From Porphyromonas endodontalis ATCC 35406 (GTDB taxonomy: Bacteria > Bacteroidota > Bacteroidia > Bacteroidales > Porphyromonadaceae), in contig NZ_ACNN01000036.1 of assembly GCF_000174815.1 (NCBI RefSeq), positions 18,473 through 82,472 on the forward strand: a DNA stretch of 64,000 nucleotides. Reading direction: 5' to 3'. Position 1 is the stretch's first letter. Each line of letters opens with the position of its first letter. The notes below the pieces were generated by a model that was given only the letters and a program-made list of their open reading frames with translations, ran no database searches and was not told where the DNA came from. Positions 18,933-26,963 of this stretch are shown piece after piece. A program made the translations under genes and the position numbers.

Positions 18933-20214
18933 CACCTTCCGTTGGATGTCAGCCCTCTTAGTGCTGGCTCTCACTTTCGCCCTTCCTCATGGGTTGGGGG
19001 CACAGAGCAATAGTACGGAGTCTCCCTATTCTCGCTTTGGCATCGGAGAGTTGTCTCAGAAGACAGCCGGAGTATCACGAGGTATGGGTAATGTCGGTAT
19101 TGCCTTACGCTCCGATCGCTTTGTCAATCCTAAGAATCCGGCCTCCTATGCAGCGGTGGATAGTCAGACTTTTATCTTCGACTTTAGTGCCAGTGCAGGT
19201 ACTTCGTGGTTCGTTGAGGGGAATAACAAAGATGCTCGCCTATTGGGTAACTTCGAGTATGCAACCTTGCTTTTCCCTGTCGCTCCCTGGATGTCTGTAA
19301 GTGCAGGGATTATGCCCTTTTCTACCGTTGGGTATCGCTTTGGGGCTTCCCAATCAATCGATGGGGCAACCAATAGGCAGTATACAACGCTCTATCAGGG
19401 GAACGGTAATATTTCGGAGGCCTATTTGGGGATCGCTTTCGACCCCACTAAGAACTTTTCTTTTGGTCTGAACGGTTCGTATCTTTTTGGTTCGCTTACG
19501 AATCGACGTACCGTAGATTTTAATTCTTCCACAGCCTACAATCCTACAAATATCGAGATACTTTCGTTGCACGGCTTTAAGCTAGATGCCGGGGTGCAGT
19601 ACGGGTTTGCCATCTCTAAAGAGCACTCACTAACGCTCGGGCTTACCTATTCGCCCTCTTTGCCGCTTGCCAGTAGTTTTGTACATCGCAAGCTGCTCTC
19701 TTCCGGCACCTCGTCTACAACGTATGAGTCGGATACCATCACTGCCAAGAACGCTTACCATACGCCCAATGCTTTTGGGCTAGGGCTTGCTTACCAGTGG
19801 AGCAGTAAACTATTGCTTGCTGCCGATGTCCAATATAATATGTGGCAAAAAGCCCTCTCGGGGCACCCGAATTATCGGGCTCGCGATCAGTGGCAAATAG
19901 GTTTGGGCGCAACCTATACCCCCAGTGAGATAGCACGTTCTATTTGGCAGAGAATGGAGTATCGATTCGGTCTCTCTGCGGAGAATAGCTACATCACCTT
20001 GCCGAGTGATCAAGTCTACAAAGGCTATATGAAGGGGGGAATTTCATTTGGTTTGGGGATCCCGATGGTGGACAGACGCTCTTGGCTAGATCTGACCTTC
20101 GATTATAATCACCTCTTCCCCCAACAAACAAGTTGGGTACACGAAAACTATTTCCGTATTACCTTGGGATTGCGCTTCAATGAAGGTTGGTTCCGCAAAA
20201 TACGTCTCGACTAA
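18913..20214 (+). CDS. Outer-membrane beta-barrel protein
   Basis: This 433-residue protein has an N-terminal signal peptide (hydrophobic LLVLALTFALPHGLGAQ). A SPYSRFGIGEL stretch follows, then repeated amphipathic strands rich in Gly, Tyr and Phe, as in FadL/OmpP1-like barrels. It ends with FRITLGLRFNEGWFRKIRLD. Genes of this kind between coaX and a TPR-protein gene are a common Bacteroidota arrangement. The start overlaps coaX by 20 bp, so expression is probably coupled. I cannot assign a substrate. Placement in the outer membrane is well supported by sequence character, but the specific family is not certain. Confidence 0.8.
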   Translation: MHRTISNTFRWMSALLVLALTFALPHGLGAQSNSTESPYSRFGIGELSQKTAGVSRGMGNVGIALRSDRFVNPKNPASYAAVDSQTFIFDFSASAGTSWFVEGNNKDARLLGNFEYATLLFPVAPWMSVSAGIMPFSTVGYRFGASQSIDGATNRQYTTLYQGNGNISEAYLGIAFDPTKNFSFGLNGSYLFGSLTNRRTVDFNSSTAYNPTNIEILSLHGFKLDAGVQYGFAISKEHSLTLGLTYSPSLPLASSFVHRKLLSSGTSSTTYESDTITAKNAYHTPNAFGLGLAYQWSSKLLLAADVQYNMWQKALSGHPNYRARDQWQIGLGATYTPSEIARSIWQRMEYRFGLSAENSYITLPSDQVYKGYMKGGISFGLGIPMVDRRSWLDLTFDYNHLFPQQTSWVHENYFRITLGLRFNEGWFRKIRLD

Positions 20215-20279
20215 AAACTCTACAACTATATCTACCAATCCATTTTACAAGACGAAATAAATAGTAAACAAGCAACACT

Positions 20280-21650
20280 ATGAAAGGACTAAAGTGTATT
20301 ATCTTTTCGGCTACGCTACTTGCCTCTTCGCTTGTAGCTTTGGCACAAACCGGGATAGCCTCCGGTACTCCATATGGCTCGGGACAGGACAGTATCCGCT
20401 GCCGCGAAAATATCAGCCTTTTCTCTACCTATGTAAAGAGTGAGAGCTATACGGATGCGTATGAATTTTGGAAGAAAGCCTATGCAGAGTGCCCCGGCTC
20501 TTCAAAGAATATATACATCTCCGGAGTAAAGATTCTCAATTGGCAAATACAACAAGAGACAGACCCTGCAAAGCGCGCTGCAAAGCTCGAAGAGTTGATG
20601 AAACTCTACGACGATAGAGCAAAGTACTTTGGTGACGATCCTCGTTATGGCTTGGATTGGATCACCGCTAGCAAGGTTACGGATTACCTCCAGATTGTTC
20701 CCAAAGAAAAAGTGGACTACGACAAAATCTATGGCTGGACAAAGCCCGTTATAGAGAAGATTGGAGGGGATACGGATGCCAAGGTGGTGTACTTCAATGT
20801 TTACTCTTCGCTCAACAAGGCTATTGGCAACGAGGCTTGGCACCAGCAGTATATCAACGACTACATGAGTGGTAATGATATCATGGAAAAAGCCGTGGAA
20901 GCTGCTGAGGCAACGGGTGATACGGTACGCATCGAATATGTGAGAAGCCTCAAAGGTCAGCTTGATATGCTCTTTGTACAGAGTGGGCTTGCCAAGTGCG
21001 ATATGCTGGTAAAGATCTATGGTAAAGACCTAGAAGCCAACAAAGAAAACATCGCTTTCTTGCAGGCAATGCTTGATATGTTCCGCAATGCCGATTGCGA
21101 AAAAGATCCTCTTTACTTCAAAGCGAGTAAGTATCTCTTTGCCATCAAACCAACAGCTGCTTCAGCTCTCGGGTTGGCTAAGGAAGCTATGAGTGCGAAT
21201 AAGAACGCCGAAGCTACCGAATTCCTCAATAAAGCAATCTCACTTACAAGTGACAAGAACATAAAAGCGAGCTGCTACTATACACTGGCTGTGATGAGTA
21301 TGAATGCGCGTCAGTACTCGCAGAGCCGTGCTTATTGCCAAAAAGCAATGGCCGAGAACCCCTCCATGGGTAGCCCTCTTATCCTCATTGCCAAGATGTA
21401 TGCTGCAACGGCGAGTAGCATCTTCCCCGGAGATGCCCTCAAACAACGCTGTGTATTCTATCTCGTATTGGATAAGCTAGAGCGCGCTCGCTCCATAGAC
21501 TCACGTGTAGCCGGCGAAGCTGCTTCTCTCATTGCGCAGTATCGCCGTCACCTCCCCAGCTCGTCGGACGTTTTCATGCACCCCGAGCTAGACAAGGGTA
21601 AGAGCTTCTATGTCGGTGGTTGGATTGGCGAAAGCACAACCATCCGCTAA
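20280..21650 (+). CDS. Exported TPR-repeat protein
   Basis: This 456-residue protein starts with a signal peptide (LKCIIFSATLLASSLVALAQ). Its alpha-helical body has degenerate tetratricopeptide-like repeats: YTDAYEFWKKAYAECP near 60, and NAEATEFLNKAISL and YSQSRAYCQKAMAENP in the C-terminal half. No catalytic motif is visible. It should be periplasmic or attached to the envelope and act by protein contacts. It lies 65 bp after the beta-barrel gene and just before LptC, in a block conserved in Bacteroidota that links to outer-membrane biogenesis. That functional link is inference. Confidence 0.82.
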   Translation: MKGLKCIIFSATLLASSLVALAQTGIASGTPYGSGQDSIRCRENISLFSTYVKSESYTDAYEFWKKAYAECPGSSKNIYISGVKILNWQIQQETDPAKRAAKLEELMKLYDDRAKYFGDDPRYGLDWITASKVTDYLQIVPKEKVDYDKIYGWTKPVIEKIGGDTDAKVVYFNVYSSLNKAIGNEAWHQQYINDYMSGNDIMEKAVEAAEATGDTVRIEYVRSLKGQLDMLFVQSGLAKCDMLVKIYGKDLEANKENIAFLQAMLDMFRNADCEKDPLYFKASKYLFAIKPTAASALGLAKEAMSANKNAEATEFLNKAISLTSDKNIKASCYYTLAVMSMNARQYSQSRAYCQKAMAENPSMGSPLILIAKMYAATASSIFPGDALKQRCVFYLVLDKLERARSIDSRVAGEAASLIAQYRRHLPSSSDVFMHPELDKGKSFYVGGWIGESTTIR

Positions 21651-21736
21651 CCATTATCATTCATGCCCCAAGGGGGGAGAGGATTCTTTCCCTGGGGCGT
21701 GAATCAATTTTTTTTGACGTTGTTTCCCTTAGAGTC

Positions 21737-22336
21737 GTGCCAACTGCTCCTCATCTACAGGTCAAGCGTTCTCATCTTTGGGTGCTGAGCGTCTTGGCTT
21801 TTTTGTTTCTCCCTCTGCTCTATGGTTGTGGAGGCGATGGTACTACGCAGGTGGTAAAGCACGAGTTTAGTCTCGACTCTATCTACAGCATGTACACCGA
21901 TAGCGTAGATGTACTTATCTCAGACTCGGGGAAAACTCAGTACCGCATGGTGGCCTTGGAGTGGTATATCTATGAGAAGCGGGAGCGCCCTTGCTGGGTT
22001 TTTCCAAAGGGGTTTTATGCCGAGAAGTTCGACGATAAGAAAAACAAGCTAGCCCAAGTAAAATGCGATACAGCCTACTACTATATGAACGAAGAGCTGT
22101 GGAATTTTATCGGGCACGTCTTGGTGGTCAATCTCTCGGGCGAGCGTTTTACCACTCGTCACCTCTATTGGGATAAGAATCAGGGAAAAGTCTTTTCGCA
22201 AGACACTGTACGGATCGAAGGACTGGGGCGTTCGCTGATGGGGAGCCACTTTGAGGCGTCTCAAAATTTTCAGCAGTACACGTTCTACAACAACGTCGGT
22301 CAGATGGATGTAAAAGAAGAAAATTCGGAAGAATGA
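21737..22336 (+). CDS. lptC: LptC-like LPS-export periplasmic protein
   Basis: LptC bridges the LptBFG transporter and LptA in lipopolysaccharide export. This protein has a membrane-targeting N-terminus with KRSHLW and a hydrophobic stretch ending in the lipobox-like LLYGC, so it may be a lipoprotein. The beta-jellyroll repeats follow (SDSGKTQYRMVALEWYIY, FPKGFYAEKFDDKK, KVFSQDTVRIEG). These are the features of Bacteroidota LptC. The open frame runs back to a TTG at 21620 inside the TPR gene. I prefer the GTG at 21737 (199 aa) because it gives a proper signal sequence; no in-frame ATG exists nearby. The 3' end overlaps the next gene by 4 bp. Confidence 0.8.
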   Translation: MPTAPHLQVKRSHLWVLSVLAFLFLPLLYGCGGDGTTQVVKHEFSLDSIYSMYTDSVDVLISDSGKTQYRMVALEWYIYEKRERPCWVFPKGFYAEKFDDKKNKLAQVKCDTAYYYMNEELWNFIGHVLVVNLSGERFTTRHLYWDKNQGKVFSQDTVRIEGLGRSLMGSHFEASQNFQQYTFYNNVGQMDVKEENSEE

Positions 22337-23622
22337 TGCTCCTCTCTACCTCTTTACCCCCTTTCTCGTTGCTTTCTGTGTTGGGGGTGATTGCCCTGCT
22401 TATCCTCTCTGCCTTTTTTTCGGGGATGGAGATTGCCTACCTCACGAGTGACCGCCTTAGGGTAGAGGTGGATCTCTCAAAAGGCGGGGTGGTCTCGAAG
22501 GCTCTCAAAATGCTCTTCCGCAATCCCGACCGCTATGTTACAACCGTACTCGTGGGCAATAACATTGTGCTCGTAATGTATGGTCTACTGATGTCGCTCA
22601 TTTTAGACCCCTATTTGGAGCAATTCATCCATGCCGGGTGGCTTCTAGTCTTGGTGGATTCTCTCATATCTACTCTCGTTATCATTGTGTTTGGGGAGTA
22701 TCTCCCTAAGTCTCAATTTAAGAGGAATCCCAATAGTGCGATGCGGCATTTTTCATTGCTTTCTGCCTTTTTTTATTTCCTCCTTCTGCCTATCACCCTC
22801 TTCTGCTCGGTATTGTCGAGAGGCTTTCTCCGGCTTATGGGAGTGCGAGGGAACCAAGCTGTGGTACATCGTCACCTAACGACAATTGACCTAGATCACT
22901 ACCTGAGTGATACTCTCCTGCACGACGACGATCAGGGGACGCTCAATACGGAGGTCAAGATTATTCAGAATGCAATTGGCTTCTCCGATGTGCGAGCACG
23001 AGACTGTATGGTGCCGCGTAGTGAGGTGGTGGCCTGCGATCTTGCGACCCCGCTAGAGACTTTAAGGGGTATCTTTGTCTCCACGGGGCTATCCAAAATA
23101 ATTGTGTACGACGGAAGCATAGACAACGTGGTTGGCTATATTCACTCCTCAGAGATGTTTCGCGGGGATGATTGGCAGCAGCGCATGAAGCAGGCTCTTT
23201 TTGTGCCGGAGAGTGTCTTTGGGCATAAGTTGATGAAGCAACTGATGCAGCGGAAGCAGTCCGTGGCTATCGTGGTAGATGAGCTGGGCGGAATGGCGGG
23301 TATCGTAACGATGGAAGACCTCGTGGAGGAGATCTTTGGGGATATAGAGGACGAGCACGACAAGAAACAGTTGGTTATCCGCCAAATAGATGATAGTAAC
23401 TACATCTTTTCGGCGCGTTGTGAGATTGACCTTATTAACGAAGAATACCACCTCAACCTGCCCGAGAGCGACGAATATAACACCCTGGCAGGGCTTATCC
23501 TTGCCCATCATGGAGACATCCCCAAGACTCGTGAGATTGTAGAGATCGGTAAGCTACGCTTTACCATATTGCGTTCTAGTTCTACGCGGATAGAGCTGGT
23601 CAAGTTGACGCTCCTTGACTAG
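22333..23622 (+). CDS. CNNM/CorC-family membrane protein (DUF21-CBS-CorC)
   Basis: This 429-residue protein has an N-terminal DUF21/CNNM membrane domain with about four helices (ALLILSAFFSGMEIAYLTSDRL, VLVGNNIVLVMYG, ISTLVIIVFGEYLPK). A CBS pair follows from about residue 205 (ARDCMVPRSEVVACD; VAIVVDELGGMAGIVTMEDLVEEIFGDI). A CorC_HlyC FAD-like domain ends the protein (DEYNTLAGLIL). Such proteins are annotated as hemolysin or magnesium/cobalt efflux factors and GldE is a relative; a toxin role is unlikely. Its position after LptC is a conserved Bacteroidota order. It overlaps lptC by ATGA. A polypyrimidine stretch follows the stop. Confidence 0.93.
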   Translation: MMLLSTSLPPFSLLSVLGVIALLILSAFFSGMEIAYLTSDRLRVEVDLSKGGVVSKALKMLFRNPDRYVTTVLVGNNIVLVMYGLLMSLILDPYLEQFIHAGWLLVLVDSLISTLVIIVFGEYLPKSQFKRNPNSAMRHFSLLSAFFYFLLLPITLFCSVLSRGFLRLMGVRGNQAVVHRHLTTIDLDHYLSDTLLHDDDQGTLNTEVKIIQNAIGFSDVRARDCMVPRSEVVACDLATPLETLRGIFVSTGLSKIIVYDGSIDNVVGYIHSSEMFRGDDWQQRMKQALFVPESVFGHKLMKQLMQRKQSVAIVVDELGGMAGIVTMEDLVEEIFGDIEDEHDKKQLVIRQIDDSNYIFSARCEIDLINEEYHLNLPESDEYNTLAGLILAHHGDIPKTREIVEIGKLRFTILRSSSTRIELVKLTLLD

Positions 23623-23824
23623 TAGCCTGCCTCTCTCCCTCCCTTTCCCTATTCTTTTTTCTCCCTTTTTCTTTTCCTCTCTAGCCTCTTTAGTGCCATG
23701 ATAGGGGCTGGGGCTTTCTGTCTGCCCTCGGAGGGTGGTTTTCTTCTTCGGTCGTTTATTTTCTTCTCGTATGGGGGGCCTCTTCTCTTTTTCGCACTTC
23801 AATACGGAGTCCTCTTCGGGAGGT

Positions 23825-23993
23825 ATTTTTGGGTGAAAGGAGAGGAGTGAGAAAAAGTCCGCCTAGAATCCTAATCGTTTTCGGGCAAAATATAGCCTCC
23901 ATACTGCCCAAAACTTTTTTATTTTTCAGGCAAAAATGGGTGCGCATTTTGGGTGGAAACAAAAAATTTTTCACCCCATAAAACTCCTTTTCA
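23825..23993 (-). repeat. Intergenic T-run/GCC/GAAA repeat array, copy 1
   Basis: Read on the minus strand, units such as TTTTTGCCTGAAAAATAAAA, TTTTGGGCAG and TTTTGCCCGAAAA follow each other at about 23 nt. Flanking plus-strand units TTTTTGGGTGAAA (23825) and TTTTGGGTGGAAA (23947) run the other way. GATTCTAGGC is shared with the copy at 62945-63059. Confidence 0.6.
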
Positions 23994-24106
23994 TTCCGCA
24001 AGGGGGTGTTCTTCTCTCTTGGGGAGGAGTTTTCGCCGGAGTCCGAAATTTCTTTTAAACCTGTCACTGCTAAATTGTTATGGTACAGTGAATTGTGAGG
24101 TTGTTA

Positions 24107-24180
24107 TGACCGATTTTGCAAGATGGGTCAATATGAAGAATGCAAGATTTTGCAATGTTTTTGACCGATTTTGCAAGATT
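24107..24180 (+). repeat. Direct repeats of an 18-bp motif
   Basis: TGACCGATTTTGCAAGAT occurs at 24107-24124 and again at 24162-24179 (55 bp apart). A partial TGCAAGATTTTGCAA copy lies between. The core TTTTGCAAGAT is AT-rich and operator-like. It precedes a TACCTTTG box at 24199. Confidence 0.65.
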
Positions 24181-24198
24181 TTTTTTGCCTAAGCACCC

Positions 24199-24206
24199 TA
24201 CCTTTG
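24199..24206 (+). promoter_or_regulatory. -7 box TACCTTTG upstream of small ORF and T9SS cargo
   Basis: This is an exact Bacteroidota -7 match. No -33 TTG/TTTG lies at the usual 19-21 bp; the nearest are at 11 and 25 bp. The repeats just upstream could be activator sites compensating for that. Confidence 0.45.
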
Positions 24207-24298
24207 CTCACAAGAAAACAACGCTCATGTAGGAGCAGAAACTGAAGGATAGAAGAAAAAATAGTCGTCTACCTATAAAGAGAGTTAGGAGGCAATTT

Positions 24299-24583
24299 AT
24301 GATAACGAAAAGCACAAATCGTTCCGGAGAGCGTCGGGAGCAAAACCTTAGAATTCATGAAGACCGCATGGATCTTCTCGGTACTATACACGAGATGATC
24401 GATGCGGAGTTCGCCCGACGTGAAGAGGGGCAATGGGGGAGCAAGCCACAGCCACGAGCGCCATCCGCTCCAAGGCATTCGGAGCTTGCTCCCAAGCCTC
24501 CTCTTTGCAGTGGTTGTCTTTTGCAACGATTTAGGGCGCTCTTTCATAGGAAAGGGGATAGAGACAAAAGAGTCATAGAATAG
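24299..24583 (+). CDS. Small hypothetical protein
   Basis: This is a possible 94-residue, strongly charged cytosolic protein. An Arg/Glu-rich helical N-terminal half (RREQNLRIHEDRMDLLGTIH) is followed by a Pro/Ser-rich middle and a CSGC pair with a basic tail. No family is recognised. Support for coding comes from an AGGAGG sequence nine bases before the ATG, unusual in this phylum, and an upstream -7 box. It sits 123 bp before the type IX secretion cargo gene and could be co-transcribed with it. Against it: there are no recognisable homologues from memory and the composition is low-complexity. Confidence 0.4.
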   Translation: MITKSTNRSGERREQNLRIHEDRMDLLGTIHEMIDAEFARREEGQWGSKPQPRAPSAPRHSELAPKPPLCSGCLLQRFRALFHRKGDRDKRVIE

Positions 24584-24706
24584 AAAGTAGTAATATAGTA
24601 TAGCAGTAGAGAAAAGAAAATAGACCCGTCTTGCCCGCTCTTCTCTTTGAGTGAGAGCACGTGACAAAAGGAGAAAAAGAGGGCAAGACACAAAACGAAG
24701 AAAGAT

Positions 24707-26611
24707 ATGAAAAAAACGGTACACAAAGGGGGGCTATATATAGTCTCCATCGCTTTAGCGTTACTAGGGCTGGTAGGGGCATCCTACACGTCATTGGCGC
24801 AAAAGCTTACAGTGTTGGGCAAGAGTGTTCCTCTGGATGAGGATGCTTCGGGGAATCAATCCGGACACGATCTCGACAATGAGAAAAATTGGAATGGCTC
24901 TTGGTCTTGGAATCATACAACCAAAACACTTCGCCTCACAAAACTTAAAAGTAATATGGATGTACGGGGCATCTATGTGGAGGGGATTTTTAACCTTACG
25001 ATAGAAGTAGCAGGGGAGTGTTTCCTCTTATCCTCTGAGGAGGATAAGCCTGTAATAGAAGGTCTAGAATCTAACATGACCATTACGGGAGTAGGGCAAG
25101 GTGCTGAACTAATAGTTCGTACCAGTAAAGATGGTAGTGTTGGCATTCTGATAGATAAAAATCGAGATCTCTACATAAACAATTGCTTGGTAGATGTTAG
25201 ATCCGATGAGTATTACGGAGTTGCAGGCAATTATGATGAAAACAACACCGGTATAATCATCTCTAATGGAGGAGCCCTGGAGGCTTGGGGCAAGAGTGGC
25301 TCTATTGCCGATATCGGACAGTACTTCTCTGTAGAAGAGGGGGCAGATCATAAGGAAATTGATGTCAATAAAACTACAACGCATGCTCTCACAGCTGCTT
25401 TCCCTGATCGGGACGTGAAGTATGAGAATGGAGATATTGTGTATGCTTCCGGAGCTGATGCCGGTACTCTTGTAAAGGAACATTGGGTTTTGGTCACTCC
25501 TTACTACCCCATCACGATTGGAGGTAACAGGTTACGCAAGTATAAGAATGTTTTGAAATCTGAGAATTCCTCCTTTGTTAGTTCCGGAGAAGTTGAATAT
25601 AATGCCAAGCTGCACACCCTAACCCTCAAGGATGCTACCATTGCCTTCGCTGGGGAAAATATTGGGATTTTGTCTAACCACCCCTCTACCTACCTCAGAG
25701 TAGTGTGTATAGGTGCAAATAAGATTACTACCGAAGCTGCGGATTGTTTCCTAACGAGAGACGCAGAAAGCCCTGTTTTTGTAGGGGAAAGTGATAATCC
25801 CTCTCTTGCGTTATATCCCGGTACAGGAGCTGAGTATTCCGGTATTTGGGATCAATCCGAAAAAGAAGATGATCAGCTAATTATTAGTGATATTAATCTC
25901 AAGATACAAAGTGATGGTCCCTGTATCTATACAGGCATGCAGAATAAAGAGATATCATTGGATTTTCTTAATGCTACGCTTACTAATATTAAGCCCGGCT
26001 ATCTGTTGATTCAGGGCTTTAAGACGTTGGGGCTTGAGAATGCCTATATCTACTCTCCCCTTGGCGCTGTTGTGGATGGGGGTACTATCAGTCTTGATGG
26101 AAAGTCTCTTGCAGATACTACGTGCGAGATCAAGAAGGGTGCTGCTCCTGCTTACCAAATCACGATTGACCCAAATATGAAGAATGGTAAGGTCACACTC
26201 TCACAGAATGGTTCGGTAGCGTATGGTACAACGGTTACGGTAACAGTAAAACCGGATGGTGGCTACAAATTGGCAAAACTCACTGCCAACGGCGTGGATA
26301 TCACGGCCACGAAGAAGTTCGTGGTGCAGGCAGCCACCACGGTAGCAGCTACCTTTACGAGAGACAATGCTATCGAAGAGGTTGCGACTACAGATGTACT
26401 CCTCTTCCCGAATCCTGCGGCAGAAGCTACGACTCTCTCGGGTGTAGAGCCCGGGGCTATGGTACAGGTCCTCTCGCTCGACGGCGTAGAAGTACTTCGC
26501 ACCGTGGCTAATGAGGCAGGTGTAGCTCGTCTCGACTTCGCCGGTGTGGCAGCCGGTAAGTACCTCGTGAAGAGCGGTGAGACAACGGTAGTCCTGCTCG
26601 TTACGAAGTAA
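24707..26611 (+). CDS. Type IX secretion cargo with beta-helical body and C-terminal sorting domain
   Basis: This 634-residue surface or secreted protein has an extended signal peptide (hydrophobic YIVSIALALLGLVGASYTSLAQ). A long Asn/Gly-rich body with repeated short strands (MDVRGIYVEGIFNLTIEVAG, NMTITGVGQGAELIV) looks like a right-handed beta-helix or carbohydrate-binding repeat. A domain resembling the bacterial InlB-B/TANGV repeat follows near 480-550 (GYKLAKLTANGVDIT). The last roughly 75 residues form a type A Por/T9SS sorting domain (LLFPNPAAEA, VQVLSLDGVEVLR, GKYLVKSGETTVVLLVTK). T9SS export, CTD cleavage and surface attachment are expected from the domain. Ligand and role are unknown. 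The CTD-coding DNA looks GC-richer than the body. Confidence 0.88.
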   Translation: MKKTVHKGGLYIVSIALALLGLVGASYTSLAQKLTVLGKSVPLDEDASGNQSGHDLDNEKNWNGSWSWNHTTKTLRLTKLKSNMDVRGIYVEGIFNLTIEVAGECFLLSSEEDKPVIEGLESNMTITGVGQGAELIVRTSKDGSVGILIDKNRDLYINNCLVDVRSDEYYGVAGNYDENNTGIIISNGGALEAWGKSGSIADIGQYFSVEEGADHKEIDVNKTTTHALTAAFPDRDVKYENGDIVYASGADAGTLVKEHWVLVTPYYPITIGGNRLRKYKNVLKSENSSFVSSGEVEYNAKLHTLTLKDATIAFAGENIGILSNHPSTYLRVVCIGANKITTEAADCFLTRDAESPVFVGESDNPSLALYPGTGAEYSGIWDQSEKEDDQLIISDINLKIQSDGPCIYTGMQNKEISLDFLNATLTNIKPGYLLIQGFKTLGLENAYIYSPLGAVVDGGTISLDGKSLADTTCEIKKGAAPAYQITIDPNMKNGKVTLSQNGSVAYGTTVTVTVKPDGGYKLAKLTANGVDITATKKFVVQAATTVAATFTRDNAIEEVATTDVLLFPNPAAEATTLSGVEPGAMVQVLSLDGVEVLRTVANEAGVARLDFAGVAAGKYLVKSGETTVVLLVTK

Positions 26612-26693
26612 GATTCTATTGACAACGGAAAGAGGGTGAGGGCAGAACTCCCCGTTGGGAAGCACCTCTTGCCACTCTTTCCTCCCTAAGTGA

Positions 26694-26735
26694 AGTCGGG
26701 GTTGTGGGTTCGCCTGCAGCCCCGATTTCGTTTGT
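26694..26735 (+). terminator. Terminator-like hairpin after T9SS cargo gene
   Basis: AGTCGGGGTTG (26694-26704) pairs with CAGCCCCGATT (26717-26727) over 11 bp with two G·T wobbles. TTCGTTTG follows. Another imperfect stem (GGAAAGAG/CTCTTTCC) precedes it from 26629. Confidence 0.55.
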
Positions 26736-26855
26736 CCGTTTCATTCTCCCCATTGTTTCCCTTCATAGGAAATAGGGCTACTAATTGCCTTTTTTCCTCT
26801 CTCTTACGAGGAGACAGAGGAGGAATATTGTGCCATGAAATACTTTTAAGTAGGG

Positions 26856-26918
26856 AGTTTGTAGTAAAAAATCCCCAATAGTGGGGATTGTGAACACTGT
26901 TCATCTGCTCTACCTTTG
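26856..26918 (+). promoter_or_regulatory. Promoter with double-palindrome operator for ABC exporter operon
   Basis: A perfect inverted repeat AATCCCCA-ATAG-TGGGGATT (26870-26889) abuts a second, GAACA-C-TGTTC (26892-26902). The -33 TTG (26888-26890) and -7 TACCTTTG (26911-26918) are 20 bp apart. Order, spacing and most bases match the module at 7908-7970, including the upstream GGGAGTTT and AAAAAATCCCCA. Regulation by the TetR protein of 8015-8695 is inferred. Confidence 0.85.
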
Positions 26919-26963
26919 CTTGCGAATTGATATGCAAGTAAATCCTATTATAACCATAAACAG

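Larger units (their letters stand above)
23623..24298. other. Intergenic region with repeats
   Basis: About 680 bp without a confident gene. It starts with a long polypyrimidine tract (23630-23690). An array of T-run/GCC repeat units in both orientations (23825-23993) follows. It ends with direct repeats of a TGACCGATTTTGCAAGAT motif and a -7-like box. Minus-strand ORFs here run through the repeats and are not protein-like. Confidence 0.6.
26612..26963. other. Intergenic region before ABC exporter operon
   Basis: About 350 bp without a gene. Hairpins (from 26630 and 26694) end the T9SS cargo transcript. The 3' half carries the promoter/operator module that matches the one before the TetR operon. 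Confidence 0.65.

Noticed and set aside
22333..23622. Hemolysin toxin
   Set aside because: The DUF21-CBS-CorC layout is a membrane ion-homeostasis type protein. The hemolysin name in databases is historical.
24107..24180. Possible CRISPR from spaced 18-bp repeats
   Set aside because: Only two full copies, unequal partial copy between, no cas genes in the window; better seen as regulatory sites.
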